A DNA stretch of 64,000 nucleotides from Oscillospiraceae bacterium (GTDB lineage Bacteria; Bacillota; Clostridia; Oscillospirales; Ruminococcaceae), in NCBI GenBank assembly GCA_017547245.1, contig JAFYQD010000003.1, forward strand, positions 1 to 64,000, read 5' to 3'. The notes beneath the pieces are model-generated. The model made no database searches. It worked only from the letters and a program-made list of their open reading frames with translations, and was not told the origin of the DNA. This document shows, one piece after another, positions 22,252-30,415 of this stretch (positions are counted from its first letter, which is position 1; each line of letters opens with the position of its first letter). A program made the position numbers and the translations under genes.

Positions 22252-23217
22252 ATGAAAATGCGTAGAATTGCAGCTCTGTTGATGGCCCTGTTGCTGCTGA
22301 TGACCTTTGCGGCCTGCGGCAAGCAGGAGGAAGAAGAACCCCAGCAGCCTCAGGAACCCGTGGAACAGGGCCCTGCCGAATATCCCGTGGAACTGCGCGG
22401 AACCATCATTCTGGAAGAACCCGATGGCGTGGTTTCCCTTTCGCCTGCGCTGACCGAACTTATGCAGGAAATGGGCATGGGCGGCATGCTGGAAGGGGTC
22501 AGCGATTATTGCGACCCAAGCAATCTGCCCCGCTGCGGAACACCCCAGAACATTGATTTTGAAGAAATAAGAGCCAGCGGCGCCGATCTGGTGGTGACCA
22601 CCGCCGCCCTGGCTGAAGATGACACCACCAAACTGCTGCAGATGAACATTGACGTGCTGGTGCTGCCCCGCGCCGGCAGCCTGAAAGAGCTGGAAGAACT
22701 GTATGTAGACCTTGGCCGTGCGGTGATGGGCGAGGTCAGCGGCCGCCAAAAGGCCGAAGACCTGTGGGAAAACTTTGCCGCCCGTATGGAAAGCCTTGCC
22801 CAGCGCGGTGACGAATTTGTTGACAGCCAGGAAAGCGTACCCACCGTTATTTTCCTGCGGATGCTGGACTACACCATGGCCACCGGCGATACCTTTGAGC
22901 ACCAGCTGCTGAAAGAAATGGGCTTCAAAAATCTGGCCGAAGCCTACGGCGACTGGAGCTTCCCCAAGGACAATGCCGCTCAGCTTACCCCCACGCTGAT
23001 CATTTCGGATGATGCCATTACCATTCCTGTGCTGGAGCAGAATGCTGTTTACAAGGGAACCCAGGCGGTTATCAAGGATCAGGTGGTAACGGTGGACAGC
23101 CAGGCCTTTGAACGTCAGACCCCCCGTCTGCTGGATGAACTGGAACGTGTGGCCGACTTTTTGTTTGATGGAGTGGTGGAGGCCCGTTCGGCCGAAACCG
23201 CAAACGAATCCATCTGA
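22252..23217 (+). CDS. Periplasmic-binding-type lipoprotein (BtuF/FhuD-like substrate-binding protein)
   Basis: A 321-residue lipoprotein with lipobox FAAC (Cys about residue 22), an acidic linker and a binding-protein fold of the class III (metal-chelate/cobalamin/iron) kind. The guide features are VVSLSPALTELMQEMG near residue 60, the RASGADLVVTT segment near 115 and a long helix from about 160. Relatives feed ABC importers, but no permease or ATPase gene is next to it; the next gene encodes another lipoprotein. The ATG follows AGGAGG. The ligand cannot be told from sequence. Confidence 0.72.
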   Translation: MKMRRIAALLMALLLLMTFAACGKQEEEEPQQPQEPVEQGPAEYPVELRGTIILEEPDGVVSLSPALTELMQEMGMGGMLEGVSDYCDPSNLPRCGTPQNIDFEEIRASGADLVVTTAALAEDDTTKLLQMNIDVLVLPRAGSLKELEELYVDLGRAVMGEVSGRQKAEDLWENFAARMESLAQRGDEFVDSQESVPTVIFLRMLDYTMATGDTFEHQLLKEMGFKNLAEAYGDWSFPKDNAAQLTPTLIISDDAITIPVLEQNAVYKGTQAVIKDQVVTVDSQAFERQTPRLLDELERVADFLFDGVVEARSAETANESI

Positions 23218-23239
23218 CCCATGTTGAGGAGCTGACCCG

Positions 23240-23998
23240 ATGAGACAAACCTTACTGACCATAGCGGCGGTCTGCCTTTGCCTGATGCTGGTGCTGTGCG
23301 GATGCCAACGCCAAAGCAGTGCCCGTCAGGCCTTTGAAGAGGGAACGGCCCGGGTGCCCGCCGCCCCACAGAAGGGCGACCCCAAAGAAGAGGAAGCCCC
23401 CGAAGAAGAACAGGATCCCTTTGAGGATTTGGAACAGCCGGAACCGGACAGCACGTGGTATGCCAACCGATATATTGTCGGTCTTTCGCTGCAGCGGCTG
23501 GAGGATTTTGAAACCCCTGCCGACCTGCCTGCCAACGATCTGGCGGCCTTCTTCTTTATGGCAAACTATGATGGCGAGGATAAGCTGCCCATACCCGAAG
23601 GCTACCGCAGCAACACCGACGGCTCGCTGCGGCTGCCGGGTGACGAGGTGGAAAGCTTTGTGATGGCCCTGATGGATGGGGTGGAGGAAAGCCACCTCCG
23701 GGCCAGCCAGTATTACAACGAGGACAAGCACATCTATGAACTCAACGGCTTTGGCATCACCTCGGGCGGCAGCCGTGTGGAGGTAACCGATGCGCAAACC
23801 CGGGATGACCGTGTGGAACTGGTGTTTGATGTTTATTCGGTGTTAACCGATGCCCAAGGTGAAGAATTGGAAATCGGTCCCATATCCACCCGCTGCGCGG
23901 CCTTTTTGGACCAGGGGGACCGGTTCAAAGTGCTTTCTTTGCAGACTTTGTTCCAGGCCGATATGGACAAGCTGATGAGGGAAGCAGGCTTGATTTGA
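23240..23998 (+). CDS. Lipoprotein of unknown function
   Basis: A 252-residue predicted lipoprotein: a hydrophobic signal region ending in the lipobox-like LCGC (Cys about residue 22), a charged Pro/Glu linker (about 45-70) and a globular C-terminal domain. I do not recognise the domain. GGAG lies nine bases upstream of the ATG, and it starts 22 bases after the binding-protein gene, so the two share a message. Confidence 0.72.
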   Translation: MRQTLLTIAAVCLCLMLVLCGCQRQSSARQAFEEGTARVPAAPQKGDPKEEEAPEEEQDPFEDLEQPEPDSTWYANRYIVGLSLQRLEDFETPADLPANDLAAFFFMANYDGEDKLPIPEGYRSNTDGSLRLPGDEVESFVMALMDGVEESHLRASQYYNEDKHIYELNGFGITSGGSRVEVTDAQTRDDRVELVFDVYSVLTDAQGEELEIGPISTRCAAFLDQGDRFKVLSLQTLFQADMDKLMREAGLI

Positions 23999-24007
23999 CC
24001 CCTTTTG

Positions 24008-24045
24008 TGGCGGTCTGCACGAAAATTTGCTGCAGGCCGCTTTTT
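24008..24045 (+). terminator. Terminator after the lipoprotein pair
   Basis: GCGGTCTGCA (24010-24019) pairs with TGCAGGCCGC (24031-24040), one G-T pair included, followed by TTTTT. Confidence 0.82.
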
Positions 24046-24080
24046 GGCCCCAAAAGTGGCAAAAGGAGCGATTTTTTGGC

Positions 24081-24109
24081 TTGACAAAGGAGTTTTTCGT
24101 CCTTATAAT
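24081..24109 (+). promoter_or_regulatory. Consensus promoter of the yceD-rpmF unit
   Basis: TTGACA (24081-24086), 17-base spacer, TATAAT (24104-24109): a perfect sigma-A consensus. It lies about 84 bases before the gene, as suits a strongly expressed ribosomal protein unit. Confidence 0.88.
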
Positions 24110-24192
24110 ATTTCTGTGACGGCAAGGGGAGTACTATGCCCCAATGCCGCTGGAAACCCATTGGGCGGTGCCCCAAAAAGGAGGTGGCTGCC

Positions 24193-24699
24193 TTGAAAAT
24201 GGATCTTGGCAAAATTTTTGACCTGGAAGGTGAGTCCTTAGTGGTAGAGGACGTTGTGGATCTTTCTTCGGTCAAACTGAGCAGTGGTGTAAAACCCTTT
24301 GTTCAGCCTGTGCCTGTAAGAGCCGTGGCGCAAAACCGTGCCGGCGTGGTAACACTCAGCCTGTCGGTCAGTTTTACTCTGCGCGTTCCTTGCGACCGTT
24401 GCCTTGAAATTTTCGAGCAAAGCTACAGCCTGAACCCCGAACACACCGTTGTGCGTGAACTGAACGGGGAAGACACCGGCGAATATGTGGTAACTCCGGA
24501 TGCAGTAGTGGACCTGGATGAACTGGTGCTGACCGACGTCGTGCTGGATCTGCCCATGGTCATGCTGTGCAAAGAGGACTGTAAGGGTCTGTGCAGCAAA
24601 TGCGGCGCCAACCTTAACCATGGCGACTGCGGCTGCAAGGACGAAACGGGCGACCCCCGTCTTGCGGTGCTCAAACAACTTATCCAAAACGATCAATGA
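24193..24699 (+). CDS. yceD: YceD/DUF177 family protein (23S rRNA accumulation protein)
   Basis: A 168-residue member of the DUF177/YceD family, whose genes sit upstream of rpmF in most bacteria and which is linked to 23S rRNA accumulation. Zinc-type Cys pairs are visible: CDRC near residue 66 and CKEDCKGLCSKCG near 130-145. The start is debatable: a TTG at 24193 has AGGAGG at the right distance (eight bases), while the ATG at 24199 is 14 bases away and the frame start at 24136 has no site. Gene order yceD-rpmF supports the call. Confidence 0.87.
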   Translation: MKMDLGKIFDLEGESLVVEDVVDLSSVKLSSGVKPFVQPVPVRAVAQNRAGVVTLSLSVSFTLRVPCDRCLEIFEQSYSLNPEHTVVRELNGEDTGEYVVTPDAVVDLDELVLTDVVLDLPMVMLCKEDCKGLCSKCGANLNHGDCGCKDETGDPRLAVLKQLIQNDQ

Positions 24700-24723
24700 T
24701 AAATTTAAGGGAGGCATCCTGTC

Positions 24724-24909
24724 ATGGCAGTACCTAAGAGAAAACATTCCCAGGCTAGAAAGAATAAAAGACGCTCCAACGTTTGGAAGCTGGAAATGCC
24801 CGCTTTTTCCAAGTGCACCCAGTGTGGCCAGCTGAAGACTCCCCACAGAGTTTGCCCTCACTGCGGCTACTACAAGGGTAAGGAAATCATCAAGATGGAC
24901 GAAGAATAA
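24724..24909 (+). CDS. rpmF: 50S ribosomal protein L32
   Basis: A 61-residue basic ribosomal protein. The MAVPKRKHSQARKNKRRS start and the zinc-binding CTQC...CPHC pairs (about residues 31-34 and 44-47) identify the zinc-containing form of L32. GGGAGG lies nine bases upstream. It follows yceD by 24 bases and ends at a terminator. Confidence 0.96.
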   Translation: MAVPKRKHSQARKNKRRSNVWKLEMPAFSKCTQCGQLKTPHRVCPHCGYYKGKEIIKMDEE

Positions 24910-24938
24910 GATTCTTCCCATTGTAAGAATGAGTATGG

Positions 24939-24970
24939 AGCAGAGGAGGAATTTTCCGCCTCTGCTTTTT
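24939..24970 (+). terminator. Terminator after rpmF
   Basis: AGCAGAGG (24939-24946) pairs with CCTCTGCT (24959-24966), followed by a T-tract. Confidence 0.8.
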
Positions 24971-24993
24971 CCGTTGTTGGGAGGTGAGCGCAG

Positions 24994-26295
24994 ATGGTAA
25001 ACATCACCGGGGTGGAACCCCATTCCAAGGCCGAAAAGGCCGGGATAAAGGCCGGCGATAAGCTGCTGAAGGTGGGCAATTTTGAAATAAACGACCTGCT
25101 GGACTATCGCTTTTACACCACCGAAGGGGATATTACCCTGACACTGGAAGATGCCGAAGGCGGCATTCGCCAGGTGCGCATCCGCAAGGGTCAATATGAC
25201 GACCCCGGCCTGCTGTTCCAAAGCTTTTTGATGGATAAACAGCACAGCTGCCGCAACAAATGCGTTTTCTGCTTCATCGACCAGCTGCCCAAGGGGCTGC
25301 GTCAGTCGCTTTACTTCAAGGATGATGACGAGCGCCTTTCCTTTTTGTTCGGCAACTTTGTCACCATGACCAACCTGAAGGATGAGGACATCGACCGCAT
25401 CATCAAAATGCGCATCAGCCCCATCAATGTTTCGGTGCACACCACCAACCCCGAACTGCGGGTAAAAATGATGAAAAACCCCCGTGCGGCCGAAACCCTG
25501 TCCTATCTGAAAAAACTGACCGATGCAGGCATCACCGTGAACACCCAGATTGTGCTTTGCCCCGGCTGGAACGACGGTGAAGAACTGCGCCGCACCCTGA
25601 CCGACCTGTGTGCCCTGGGCGAAAACCTGCAGGGCATTGCCGTTGTGCCCATCGGTCTGACCGACCACCGCCAGGGGCTGGAAGAAATGCGTGTGTTTAC
25701 CCCCGAGGAGGCTGCCGAGGCCATCGACCTGATTGAAGAATTTGGCGACAAAATGTACCGTCAGCGGGGCGAACGTGTGGCACATCCTGCCGATGAGTTT
25801 TTCCTGCTGGCAGGCAGAGAAATTCCCGCCCCCGAATATTACGACGGTTTTACCCAGCTGGAAGACGGCGTTGGCCTGATTGCTTCGCTGGAAGAAGAAT
25901 TTGGCTTTGCGCTGGAAGACACCGAGGGACATCCTGTTGACCGCCACGTCAGCATTGCCACCGGGCTGGCCGCTGCCGATTTTCTGCGCGGCCTGTGCGA
26001 CCGTGCCGAAAAGCAGTTCCCCGGCCTTAAGGTTACCGTGTGGCCGGTGGAAAACCGCCTGTTCGGCAAGCACATCACCGTGGCGGGACTGGTTTGCGGC
26101 AATGACATTATCCACACCCTGAGCGGGAAGGATATTGGCAGGGAAGTGCTTATCCCCGAAAGCATGCTGCGCCGTGAAGGCGATATGCTGCTGGACGATG
26201 TTACCCCTGCGCAGATTGCCGAAAAGCTGGGTGTGCCGGTAACTCCGGTACCCTTTGGCGGACAGCCCTTGCTGGATGCCCTGCTGGGAGAATGA
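24994..26295 (+). CDS. DUF512 family protein (PDZ plus radical-SAM-like)
   Basis: A 433-residue protein of the clostridial DUF512 family, often found next to der. An N-terminal PDZ-like part (VEPHSKAEKAGIKAGDKLL, about residues 7-25) precedes a radical-SAM-like domain with CRNKCVFCF (three Cys near residues 86-93 that would hold an iron-sulfur cluster), then the DUF512 part with GRLF-like and GND segments. The start has GGGAGGTGA seven to eight bases upstream. It lies 55 bases before der, so the two may be cotranscribed. The reaction is not known. Confidence 0.85.
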   Translation: MVNITGVEPHSKAEKAGIKAGDKLLKVGNFEINDLLDYRFYTTEGDITLTLEDAEGGIRQVRIRKGQYDDPGLLFQSFLMDKQHSCRNKCVFCFIDQLPKGLRQSLYFKDDDERLSFLFGNFVTMTNLKDEDIDRIIKMRISPINVSVHTTNPELRVKMMKNPRAAETLSYLKKLTDAGITVNTQIVLCPGWNDGEELRRTLTDLCALGENLQGIAVVPIGLTDHRQGLEEMRVFTPEEAAEAIDLIEEFGDKMYRQRGERVAHPADEFFLLAGREIPAPEYYDGFTQLEDGVGLIASLEEEFGFALEDTEGHPVDRHVSIATGLAAADFLRGLCDRAEKQFPGLKVTVWPVENRLFGKHITVAGLVCGNDIIHTLSGKDIGREVLIPESMLRREGDMLLDDVTPAQIAEKLGVPVTPVPFGGQPLLDALLGE

Positions 26296-26350
26296 ACCCT
26301 CCCCCCGAAAAAAGAAAGATACAGCCCCTGAAGAAAGGAGCGAGAATAAA

Positions 26351-27676
26351 ATGGCTTTACCTCTGATTGCAGTAGTGGGACGCCCCAACGTGGGCAAATC
26401 CACCCTGTTCAACAAACTGATTGGTCAGCGGCTTTCCATTGTCGAGGATACCCCCGGCGTTACCCGTGACCGAATCTACTCTAAGTGTGAATGGCGAAAC
26501 AAGGAGTTTATGCTGGTGGACACCGGCGGCATTGAACCCCGTGCCGATGACGTCATTCTGGCACAGATGCGCCGTCAGGCACAGCTGGCCATCGAACGTG
26601 CCGATGCCATCATTCTGGTTACCGATATGCGCACAGGTGTTACCGCCACCGATGCCGACGTGGCCAACATGCTGCTGAAAAGCGGCAAACCTGTGGTGCT
26701 GTGCGTCAACAAGTGCGACAGCCTTGGCGATCCCCCCATGGAATTCTATGAATTCTACAACCTGGGTCTGGGCGACCCCGTGGCAGTATCGGCTGCCCAT
26801 GGCCACGGCACAGGCGACCTGCTGGATGCCTGCTTTGAACATCTTGATTTTGACAAGGAAGAAGAATACGACGAAGACTACATCAAGGTAGCCATCATCG
26901 GCAAGCCCAACGTGGGCAAATCTTCCCTGATCAACTGCATTTCGGGCGAAGACCGCGCCATTGTTTCTGATATTGCCGGCACCACCCGTGACAGCACCGA
27001 CACCGTTATTGAAAACGAGTTTGGCAAATATGTCTTTATTGACACCGCAGGCATCCGCCGCCACAACAAGGTGGAGGAAGCCATTGAACGCTACAGCGTA
27101 CTGCGTGCCTATATGGCAGTGGACCGCAGCGACGTATGTGTCATTATGATCGACGCCACCCAGGGCTTTACCGAACAGGACAGCAAGGTGGCCGGCTATG
27201 CCCACGAACAGGGCAAGGCCTGCATCATTGCGGTAAACAAGTGGGATGCCGTTGAAGACAAGACCGACAAGACCATGAACGAGCATCTGGAAAAGCTGAA
27301 GATCGACTTTTCCTTTATGCCCTATGCTCCCTTTATCTTCATTTCGGCCAAAACCGGCCAGCGTGTGGTCAAACTGTACGAGATGATCAACCGTGTGGCC
27401 TCGATGAACGCCATGCGCATCTCCACCGGTGTGCTCAACGACCTGCTGGCCTATGCCACCAGCCGTGTACAGCCCCCCTCCGACAAGGGCAAGCGCCTGC
27501 GCATCTTCTACATGACCCAGGCTTCCACCAAGCCCCCCACGTTTGTTTGCTTCTGCAACAAGGCTGAACTGTTCCACTTCTCTTATCAGCGCTATCTGGA
27601 AAACCAGATCCGCGAACAGTTTGGCATGGAAGGCACCCCCATCAAGATGGTCATCCGCGAACGCGGCGACAAATAA
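26351..27676 (+). CDS. der: Ribosome biogenesis GTPase Der (EngA)
   Basis: Essential double-GTPase needed for 50S assembly. The 441-residue protein has two G domains, each with its own P-loop (GRPNVGKST near residue 9 and GKPNVGKSS near 185), DTGG/DTAG switch motifs and NKCD/NKWD base-recognition motifs, then the C-terminal KH-like domain (about 355-441). The ATG at 26351 has GGAG about nine bases upstream; the longer open frame from 26255 is not needed. Confidence 0.97.
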   Translation: MALPLIAVVGRPNVGKSTLFNKLIGQRLSIVEDTPGVTRDRIYSKCEWRNKEFMLVDTGGIEPRADDVILAQMRRQAQLAIERADAIILVTDMRTGVTATDADVANMLLKSGKPVVLCVNKCDSLGDPPMEFYEFYNLGLGDPVAVSAAHGHGTGDLLDACFEHLDFDKEEEYDEDYIKVAIIGKPNVGKSSLINCISGEDRAIVSDIAGTTRDSTDTVIENEFGKYVFIDTAGIRRHNKVEEAIERYSVLRAYMAVDRSDVCVIMIDATQGFTEQDSKVAGYAHEQGKACIIAVNKWDAVEDKTDKTMNEHLEKLKIDFSFMPYAPFIFISAKTGQRVVKLYEMINRVASMNAMRISTGVLNDLLAYATSRVQPPSDKGKRLRIFYMTQASTKPPTFVCFCNKAELFHFSYQRYLENQIREQFGMEGTPIKMVIRERGDK

Positions 27677-27682
27677 AAATAC

Positions 27683-27717
27683 CAACAGCCCGCACAGGAC
27701 GTGCGGGTTGTTTTTTT
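27683..27717 (+). terminator. Terminator of der
   Basis: CAACAGCCCGCAC (27683-27695) pairs with GTGCGGGTTG (27701-27710), followed by seven T. Confidence 0.88.
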
Positions 27718-27867
27718 GCATCAAAAAACAAGGTGGCAATGAAAAAGGATTGTGGAAAAAGGGAATGGAAGAAGACGGCGAAAAGAGTATAATTTTAGCT
27801 GTTGTAAAGAAAAGACTTTAAAAAAGAGGAGGTCGGCCAAGGCTGAGGAAAACAGCTTTGATTGACA

Positions 27868-29511
27868 ATGAAAATTTTTGAACCCAAGTTTTTTGCAGGA
27901 CTGAAAAAGACAAACGGAAAGCAGCTGGCCGGTGACGTTGTGGCCGGTGTTATTGTGGCCATCATTGCGCTGCCGCTTTCTATTGCGCTGGCCATCGCAT
28001 CGGGTGTTTCGCCCGAAAAGGGCCTTTATACTGCCATTGTGGCCGGTTTTGTGATTGCGCTGCTGGGCGGCAGCAATGTTAATATTTCCGGACCCACAGC
28101 GGCCTTTGCCACCATTGTTGCCGGCATTGTGGCCCAGTTTGGCACAAGCGGTCTGGTGTTGGCTACCATCATGGCCGGCATTATGCTGGTGCTGATGGGC
28201 CTGCTGCGTTTTGGCAGCCTGATCAAATACATCCCTTATACCATCACCACCGGCTTCACTTCCGGCATTGCCGTCACCATTGTGATCGGTCAGATCAAGG
28301 ACTTTTTGGGCCTGACCTTTGCCCCCGGAACCCATGCCATTGAATCGCTGGAAAAACTGGAGGCTGTGGTTCGTTCCATCCATACCTTTAATCCTCAGGC
28401 GCTGGCGGTGGGTCTGGTGGGCCTGGCTATTCTGATTGTCTGGCCAAAAATCAACAAAAAAATTCCCGGTTCGTTGGTGGCCGTTGTGGTGGGCGTGGTC
28501 ATGGTCAAGGTGTTGGGCATGCAGGTGAACACCATTGGCGACTTGTACACCATCAGCCGCCAGCTGCCCTCGTTTGCGCTGCCCAAACTGAACTTTGAGG
28601 CCGTAAAGCTGCTGATTCCCAGTGCATTTACCATTGCCATTCTGGCCGGCATCGAGTCGCTGCTTTCCTGCGTTGTTTCGGATGGCATGATCGGTGACCG
28701 CCACAACAGCAACACCGAACTGATTGCTCAGGGCGTGGGCAATATCTGCTCCGGTTTGTTTGGCGGCATTCCTGCCACCGGTGCCATTGCCCGCACCGCC
28801 GCCAATGTAAAGAACGGCGGCCGCACCCCTGTGGCCGGCATGGTGCATGCCCTGGTGCTGCTGCTTGTTCTGGTGGTGCTGATGCCCTATGCCGCATGGA
28901 TTCCCATGCCCATCATTGCAGCCATCCTGTTTATGGTTGCTTATAATATGAGCGAATGGCGCCAGTTTGTCTCTATCTGCAAAACCGCAACCAAAAGCGA
29001 CATTCTGGTGTTGGTGGTCACCTTTGGCCTAACCGTTGTTTTTGACCTTGTGGTGGCCATCGAGGTAGGCATGCTGATTGCCATGCTGCTGTTCATGAAG
29101 CGTATGGCCGATGTTACCCATCTGCGCACATGGACCCAGGCCGACGAGTTTTCTTCCAAGGATGCGGGCCGTCTGAAAAAGATTCCTGCCCACACCGCTG
29201 TTTTTGAAATCAACGGCCCCATGTTCTTTGCCTCTTCCGATAAATTCAGCGCCATCCCCATCAAGGATGACACCAAGGTGATTGTGCTGCGCATGCGCAA
29301 TGTTCCCACCATTGACATTTCGGCTTTGCGCACCATGAAGGCAATCCTCAGCTTCTGCCGCGAAAACGGCGTGACCCTGCTGCTTTCGCACGTGAACGAG
29401 CAGCCTTTGGGCGTTATGCAGAAGGCCGGCTTTTATGCCGAACTGGGCAGCCAGAACTTTATGGAAAACATTGACGCCGCCCTGGCCCGTGCCGAAGAAC
29501 TTTGCAAATAA
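27868..29511 (+). CDS. SulP family inorganic anion transporter with STAS domain
   Basis: A 547-residue membrane carrier of the SulP (SLC26) family, which moves sulfate, bicarbonate or other anions. It has about 10-14 membrane segments over residues 20-430, including the SGPTAAFATIVAG motif near residue 75 and the VSPEKGLYTAIVAG block, then a C-terminal STAS domain (about 435-545). A TGA at 27859 bounds the frame; I take the ATG at 27868 over TTG at 27862, though no good ribosome site is close to either. A TATAAT lies at 27788-27793 without a clear -35 box. Substrate cannot be told from sequence. Confidence 0.9.
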   Translation: MKIFEPKFFAGLKKTNGKQLAGDVVAGVIVAIIALPLSIALAIASGVSPEKGLYTAIVAGFVIALLGGSNVNISGPTAAFATIVAGIVAQFGTSGLVLATIMAGIMLVLMGLLRFGSLIKYIPYTITTGFTSGIAVTIVIGQIKDFLGLTFAPGTHAIESLEKLEAVVRSIHTFNPQALAVGLVGLAILIVWPKINKKIPGSLVAVVVGVVMVKVLGMQVNTIGDLYTISRQLPSFALPKLNFEAVKLLIPSAFTIAILAGIESLLSCVVSDGMIGDRHNSNTELIAQGVGNICSGLFGGIPATGAIARTAANVKNGGRTPVAGMVHALVLLLVLVVLMPYAAWIPMPIIAAILFMVAYNMSEWRQFVSICKTATKSDILVLVVTFGLTVVFDLVVAIEVGMLIAMLLFMKRMADVTHLRTWTQADEFSSKDAGRLKKIPAHTAVFEINGPMFFASSDKFSAIPIKDDTKVIVLRMRNVPTIDISALRTMKAILSFCRENGVTLLLSHVNEQPLGVMQKAGFYAELGSQNFMENIDAALARAEELCK

Positions 29512-29522
29512 CCCGCAAACAG

Positions 29523-29560
29523 AAAAAGACCTGCCGCAGCTGCTGCGGCAGGTCTTTTTT
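29523..29560. terminator. Bidirectional terminator between SulP gene and sigK
   Basis: A long inverted repeat (AAAAAGACCTGCCGCAGC against TGCTGCGGCAGGTCTTTTTT) with an A-tract and a T-tract at the ends. It serves both convergent genes. Confidence 0.9.
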
Positions 29561-30254
29561 AATATTCGTCAAACCTGAGACCGGATTTAAGCTTTTCCAA
29601 AGCTTTCTTTTCCAGACGGGAAACATAGCTGCGTGAGATGCCCAGCATCCGTGCCACCTCCCGTTGGGTCAGGGGCGGGCTGCCCTTCAGCCCATAGCGC
29701 AGGGTAACAATCTGGCGTTCACGATCCTCCAACAGGCTTTCGACGCAGCGGTGCAGCTCCTCCGACCGCAGCTGCAGGTCCACCTTTTCCAGCATATCGT
29801 CCTCCTGGCTCATCACATCCAGCAGGGTAAGGGCATTGCCGTCCTTGTCGGTGTCGATGGGGTCGCTGATGTAAACATCGCCTGCGCTTTTTCGTTTGCT
29901 GCGGAAAAACATCAGGATCTCATTTTCAACACAACGGGATGCATAGGTGGCAAAACGGGTTCCTTTTTCACAATCAAAGGTGGAAACCGCCTTGATAAGC
30001 CCGATGGTGCCGATGGAGATAAGGTCCTCCTGGTCACGGGTGGAGGAATAATACTTTTTGACAATGTGGGCCACCAGCCGCAGGTTGTGTTCAATCAGCT
30101 TGTTGCGGGCAGCCATGTCGCCGCGGCGCACCGCCAACAGGCATTCCCGCTCTTCGGCAGCCGAAAGAGGTTTGGGAAAAGAACCTGTACCGCTGAGGTG
30201 CAGTACCAGAAAGACAAGGTTGCTTAGGGCAAAAAGCACAAGGGCCGAATACAT
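29559..30254 (-). CDS. sigK: RNA polymerase sporulation sigma factor SigK with pro-sequence
   Basis: Sigma factor of the late mother-cell programme of sporulation. The 231-residue product has the region 2 signature ARNKLIEHNLRLVAHIVKKY, EDLISIGTIGLIKAVSTFD and the region 4 helix-turn-helix SPPLTQREVARMLGISRSYVS. The first 23 or so residues are strongly hydrophobic (VLFALSNLVFLVLHL), matching the pro-sequence that holds sigma-K at the membrane until cleavage. The gene is uninterrupted, with no skin element. The ATG at 30254 has AAGGAG nine bases upstream. A CATAAACT box on the minus strand at 30280-30287 could be part of a sporulation promoter, but this is weak. Confidence 0.93.
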   Translation of the reverse strand: MYSALVLFALSNLVFLVLHLSGTGSFPKPLSAAEERECLLAVRRGDMAARNKLIEHNLRLVAHIVKKYYSSTRDQEDLISIGTIGLIKAVSTFDCEKGTRFATYASRCVENEILMFFRSKRKSAGDVYISDPIDTDKDGNALTLLDVMSQEDDMLEKVDLQLRSEELHRCVESLLEDRERQIVTLRYGLKGSPPLTQREVARMLGISRSYVSRLEKKALEKLKSGLRFDEY

Positions 30255-30346
30255 GGGAACCACTCCTTTCAACTGCATTAGTTTATGCGGCCGAAAGTTT
30301 GACCCATGATGAACCGCAATATTTTCTTTCGCTATTGGGTCAGATG

Positions 30347-30355
30347 TGGTACAAT
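30347..30355 (+). promoter_or_regulatory. Extended -10 promoter of glmM
   Basis: TGGTACAAT gives an extended -10 element without a good -35 box, 60 bases before the glmM start. Confidence 0.5.
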
Positions 30356-30415
30356 AGAAGCGTATATATGAAATATCATCAGGCGGCTGCCTGTTTTTTG
30401 AAAGGAAGATCGGTT

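Noticed and set aside
20353..23262. 969-codon frame as one long ilvB fusion protein
   Set aside because: The first 430 codons are antisense to the binding-protein lipoprotein and the promoter region; the true ilvB start at 21975 has a strong ribosome site and promoter.
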